From assembly GCF_006438915.1 (NCBI RefSeq), contig NZ_RCZE01000003.1, forward strand, positions 67,070 to 131,069: DNA of 64,000 nucleotides, in the 5' to 3' direction. A program made the position numbers and the translations under genes. The notes beneath the pieces were generated by a model. That model was not told the origin of the DNA and did not search any database. It saw only the letters and a list, made by a program, of their open reading frames with translations. This document shows positions 60,544-64,000 of the stretch, piece by piece (position 1 is the first letter of the stretch; every line of letters begins with the position of its first letter). The DNA comes from Pseudomonas arsenicoxydans. Its GTDB lineage: Bacteria; Pseudomonadota; Gammaproteobacteria; Pseudomonadales; Pseudomonadaceae.

Positions 60544-61284
60544 ATGAAACCTTTTATCTTCTCTCGGTGCGTGCTTTCCGGGTTGGTCCTGGCTTGCTGT
60601 CTGTTCGCACCCCAAACTCAAGCGGCCATCGTAATCAACGGCACTCGGGTGATCTACCCTTCTGATCAAAAGGAAATCAGCGTCAAACTGGATAACAACG
60701 GCGAGTCCCCTCTGCTGGTTCAATCCTGGATCGACGACGGTGACGCTCGTGCCACGCCAGATACTGCCAGGGCGCCTTTTGTTCTAACACCACCTATTGC
60801 CCGGATCGAGAGCCGCAAAGGGCAGACATTGCGGGTGCGCTTCACCGGCCAGGAAAGTTTGCCGCAGGACAAGGAGTCGATTTTCTGGCTGAACGTGCTG
60901 GAAGTTCCGCCCTCTTCCGATGATGGACAGAACAAGCTAAAGATTGCCTTTCGCAGCAGGGTCAAACTCTTCTATCGTCCGGTCGCGCTGCAGCTCGATA
61001 CGGCGCAGGCTGCGCAGAAAATGCAATGGCGACTGACCAAAAATGCGGGAACCTGGGCTTTGGAAGGAAACAATCCGACGCCGTATTATCTAAGTCTGAG
61101 TTCGATCAAGGTAGGTAGCGCCAGCGCAGAGCTGGACCTGATAAACAGCATGTTCGCGCCTGGGGAGCATAAGACACTGCCACTCAAGGGTGCCGTTGAT
61201 GCATCAGAGAGCAAGCAAATGAAGTTTTCCGCGATCAATGATTATGGCGGAATCAACGCTGTCACGCTGCCCTTGGCACCGTAA
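60544..61284 (+). CDS. Fimbrial periplasmic chaperone
   Basis: A 246-residue PapD/FimC-family chaperone with a signal peptide (to QTQA). Domain 1 has IVINGTRVIYPSDQKEISVKL, the ESIFWLNVLEVPP beta strand and FRSRVKLFYRPVAL, containing the conserved Arg/Lys subunit-binding residues; domain 2 ends INDYGGINAVTLPL. It folds pilin subunits and delivers them to the usher. 72 bp after the pilin gene. Confidence 0.95.
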   Translation: MKPFIFSRCVLSGLVLACCLFAPQTQAAIVINGTRVIYPSDQKEISVKLDNNGESPLLVQSWIDDGDARATPDTARAPFVLTPPIARIESRKGQTLRVRFTGQESLPQDKESIFWLNVLEVPPSSDDGQNKLKIAFRSRVKLFYRPVALQLDTAQAAQKMQWRLTKNAGTWALEGNNPTPYYLSLSSIKVGSASAELDLINSMFAPGEHKTLPLKGAVDASESKQMKFSAINDYGGINAVTLPLAP

Positions 61285-61309
61285 AAAGCACGGTTAGTAT
61301 GCTGGCCGT

Positions 61310-61459
61310 GTGATTCAAGTCGTAAATATCAGTCAGAAAAATAATCCAGAACATGTCATTCAGATCACGAACTTATCAGTTCCCGTGACGCTCTCGACTG
61401 TCTCAAAAAGCCCCGAGAACGTGGCGCCAGCTATTGAATCTTGTATACAGAACCTCTAA
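61310..61459 (+). other. Doubtful 49-codon ORF between chaperone and usher
   Basis: An open frame from GTG at 61310 to TAA at 61459, translating VIQVVNISQKNNPEHVIQIT and so on. It lacks a clear RBS and has no family. The 177-bp space between chaperone and usher is unusually long for such an operon, so something may be encoded or decayed here. Confidence 0.25.
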
Positions 61460-61461
61460 AC

Positions 61462-64000
61462 ATGATCAAGCGTCGCAAGCCCGGTCTCAATATCAGCAGC
61501 GGCCTTTTTAACGCTCGCGCTTGCTTGAAGCCGTTCACCGGCGCCATGATTCTCGCCACCACCGGCCTGACCACCACCGTCAACGCCGTGGAAAATCAGC
61601 ATACGTCGAAGAAGCTCGCCAGCTTCGATACCAGCATGCTTTGGGGCGCGGGCGCCCAGTCACTGAATGTCGAGCGTTACAACGAGGGCAATCCGGTCGA
61701 ACCTGGTACCTACAGCGTCGACGTCAGCCTCAATAACACTCCCGCCGGACGCCATGACATCACTTTCGTCCCCGGCGCATCAGCTGTCCAAGCCAAGCCT
61801 GCCCCGTCCCTCGAATTGCTGGAAAAAATCGGCGTCGATACCGAAACATTGCAAGGCAGTGTCGACAACGGTGCGGCGACACACGATCTGCTCAGCTTCA
61901 TTCCCAACGCTACCTATCGCTATGACAGTGCTGATCAGCGGCTTGATCTCAGCGTTCCGCAGGCTGCCCTACTCAATCGTCCGCGCGGTTATGTCAGCCC
62001 TAAGCGCTGGAATCGTGGGGTAAACGCAGCGTTCGTCGACTACAACGTCAATGCATACCAGGCCACCAGCCACGGCAACCAGAACAATACCGCCTACGCC
62101 AACATTAACGTGGGCGTCAATGTCGGCGATTGGCGTTTGCGCCAGCGGTCGACACTGAATTGGAACAAAAAAACCGGCGGTAACTTCCAGACCTTCACCC
62201 GTTATGCGCACCGGGACATCGACACCCTCCGCTCGCAGGTGACACTGGGCGACTCCTTTACCGATGGTGAACTGTTCGACACGGTGGCAACCCGGGGCCT
62301 GCGCCTGGCCACCGATGATCGCATGCTGCCGGACTCCCAGCGTGGCTATGCACCCGTCATCCGGGGTACTGCTTCAACCAACGCCCTCATCACCATTCGC
62401 CAGAACGGTTTCATCATTCAGGAGACTACCGTTGCGCCCGGTGCCTTCACGATTACCGACCTCAACCCCACCAGCGGCGCCGTTAACCTTGATGTCACCG
62501 TGAAGGAAGCCGACGGCCAGGAAAAACACTTCACCGTGCCGCTTTCGTCCGTCAGTCGCTCCCTGCGCGAAGGCAGTTCTCGCTACACGGCGACCGTCGG
62601 CCAGGCTCGCGAACTGCCTTATGGCAGTAAGCCGCTGATCGTGCAGGGCACTTACCAGCGTGGCCTGAGTAACCTCATCACCAGCTATACCGGCTTCTCC
62701 GCCGCCGAGGGTTACAACACGGCCATCCTCGGCGGCGTACTAAACAGCCAATACGGCGCATTCGGTACCGACATCACTACCTCGCAAACCGAACTGGAAG
62801 GCACGACCTTCGCCGGCCAGTCGGCGCGTGTAACGTACAACAAGATTCTGCAAAGCACCGGCACCCATTTGACCGTGGCCGCTTACCGTCACTCCGACAC
62901 GGGCTACTTTGGCATTACCGAGGCGCTCAATGCCCAAGACCAATTAAAAGAGTTCGGCGATAACCAAGGCAGTGTTGACTCGATCCGTCACATGCGCGGC
63001 AGGGTACAGCTGAACATCAGCCAGAACCTGGGCAGCCATTCGCACCTTTACCTCAACAGTTCGGTACAGAGCTACTGGAACAGTTCAGGCACCGACAAGC
63101 AGTACCAGGCTGGCTTCAGTCAATCGTTGAACTGGGGCAGTGTCGGCGTGAGCGCCTCGAGCACCCAGGACATGTTCGGTAACGACACTACCGAATATAT
63201 GGTCAACGTGTCCGTTCCCCTGGGGCCCTCAAGTTCCCGCAATCGGCCTTACCTGACTGCCAGCGCCACCTCCAGAACCGATGGCAGTGAGAACCTGCAA
63301 ACCACCCTCAGCGGAAGCCGTGGTGAAGACCAGGCACTGAGCTACGGCATCACCACCAGCAACAACCGCCCCGGCAATGGCGACAACACGACTAACGTCA
63401 GCGGTAACACCCAGTTCCATACGTCCGCGGCCAACCTCAGCGCCTCACTCAGCAAGGGTACCGATTTCCAGCAGACCTCCATGGGCGCGAGCGGTTCGAT
63501 CGTCGTGCACCCGGCCGGCATCACCTTTGGTCAGCCATTGGGCGATTCCATTGCCATCGTCGTTGCTCCAGATGCCGCCGGTGCAAAGCTCACCAATGCG
63601 ACAGGGGTAAAACTCGACCGTCACGGTCAGGCTGTAGTGCCTTACCTGAACCCATACCGAGTGAACAACCTGGAGCTTGACCCGAAAGGCATCGGTGACG
63701 ATGTCGAATTGCAAAATACCAGCCAGGAAGTCGTGCCACGTAGCGGCTCAATCATCATGGCCAAATTCAACACCGTTTCAGGTCGTGCATTGCTGATCAA
63801 CGCCCGCCAGGCCGATGGCAAGCCATTGCCTTTCGGTGCCGGTGTCTACGATGAAAAAGGACAGGAAGTGGGCGCGGTAGGCCAGGGCGGGCAAATCTTT
63901 GCCCGGCTCGCCGGTGATCAAGGCACTTTGCGTATCAGCTCCAACAGCAAGGAACTCAGCCAGTGCAACATGCCCTACCGGTTAAAGCCGCGCGAAAAAG
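61462..64000 (+). CDS. Fimbrial outer-membrane usher (partial, runs off window)
   Basis: The frame is open from ATG 61462 to the window edge (846 codons), nearly the full usher length. It has a signal peptide (ILATTGLTTTVNA), an N-terminal substrate-binding domain (SFDTSMLWGAGAQSLNVERY), then barrel strands. The plug/middle region is RGYAPVIRGTASTNALITIR, and the C-terminal domains are GRALLINARQADGKPLPFGAGVYD and onward. It ends near ELSQCNMPYRLKPREK, so only a few residues are missing. It exports and assembles the pilin delivered by the chaperone. No frame breaks were seen along the parts I translated. Confidence 0.93.
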   Translation, partial: MIKRRKPGLNISSGLFNARACLKPFTGAMILATTGLTTTVNAVENQHTSKKLASFDTSMLWGAGAQSLNVERYNEGNPVEPGTYSVDVSLNNTPAGRHDITFVPGASAVQAKPAPSLELLEKIGVDTETLQGSVDNGAATHDLLSFIPNATYRYDSADQRLDLSVPQAALLNRPRGYVSPKRWNRGVNAAFVDYNVNAYQATSHGNQNNTAYANINVGVNVGDWRLRQRSTLNWNKKTGGNFQTFTRYAHRDIDTLRSQVTLGDSFTDGELFDTVATRGLRLATDDRMLPDSQRGYAPVIRGTASTNALITIRQNGFIIQETTVAPGAFTITDLNPTSGAVNLDVTVKEADGQEKHFTVPLSSVSRSLREGSSRYTATVGQARELPYGSKPLIVQGTYQRGLSNLITSYTGFSAAEGYNTAILGGVLNSQYGAFGTDITTSQTELEGTTFAGQSARVTYNKILQSTGTHLTVAAYRHSDTGYFGITEALNAQDQLKEFGDNQGSVDSIRHMRGRVQLNISQNLGSHSHLYLNSSVQSYWNSSGTDKQYQAGFSQSLNWGSVGVSASSTQDMFGNDTTEYMVNVSVPLGPSSSRNRPYLTASATSRTDGSENLQTTLSGSRGEDQALSYGITTSNNRPGNGDNTTNVSGNTQFHTSAANLSASLSKGTDFQQTSMGASGSIVVHPAGITFGQPLGDSIAIVVAPDAAGAKLTNATGVKLDRHGQAVVPYLNPYRVNNLELDPKGIGDDVELQNTSQEVVPRSGSIIMAKFNTVSGRALLINARQADGKPLPFGAGVYDEKGQEVGAVGQGGQIFARLAGDQGTLRISSNSKELSQCNMPYRLKPREK

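Overview
This window reads as a Pseudomonas chromosome, most likely from the P. fluorescens group. The signs are the high-GC codon use, a REPIN of the typical GTGGGAGCGAGC type at 21.2 kb, hydroquinone-dioxygenase genes like those of P. fluorescens, and a 3' fragment of tRNA-Pro(GGG). There are no rRNA genes, intact tRNA genes or CRISPR arrays. Most of the window is accessory metabolism.

Layout. (1) 0-6.1 kb, minus strand: the end of an IS66-family element has inserted into a small immunity-type gene downstream of a 1592-residue Rhs toxin gene and its DUF2247-type neighbour. (2) 6.2-12.7 kb, plus strand: a lipoprotein, several small exported proteins of unknown role, a ToxR-like membrane regulator with a ToxS-like partner, an AraC-type regulator, an outer-membrane barrel and a pseudo-receiver. 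(3) 12.8-15.3 kb: a DUF1538 membrane protein overlapping two PII-like proteins. (4) 15.3-21.0 kb, minus: a hydroquinone pathway (HapC/HapD-type dioxygenase, aldehyde dehydrogenase, maleylacetate reductase, intradiol dioxygenase, YCII protein, Rieske ferredoxin), with a LysR regulator next to it. (5) 22.3-28.4 kb, minus: a branched-chain-type ABC importer with a Tat-exported binding protein and an outer-membrane channel. (6) 28.7-53.3 kb: a large, uncharacterised catabolic region. Eleven closely packed minus-strand genes run from an FAD monooxygenase through DUF1302/DUF1329/YCF48/RND envelope genes, an MFS carrier, cupin, FAA hydrolase, epimerase and cyclase to a sulfatase. Next to them lie a VOC dioxygenase-Rieske pair, an Ayg1/DHPON-like C-C hydrolase, an amidohydrolase-GlcG pair, and a MarR gene with a VanAB-like oxygenase. 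(7) 53.4-56.4 kb: a scar with a tRNA fragment, a broken integrase, a truncated TauD gene, an rtcB fragment and an IS66 tnpB fragment. (8) 56.4-64 kb: a BvgS/BvgA-like phosphorelay beside a chaperone-usher fimbrial operon that runs off the window.

The most striking observation is in region 6. Four intergenic or gene-end sites share the exact 37-bp architecture ATC-N9-GAT-N7-ATC-N9-GAT, which is the spacing of the rhizobial nod box, and a fifth site keeps one half. The same region encodes two LysR regulators whose sequences resemble NodD. Together these suggest a NodD/nod-box-type regulon that controls catabolism of an aromatic or polyketide-like, possibly plant- or fungus-derived, compound in a pseudomonad.
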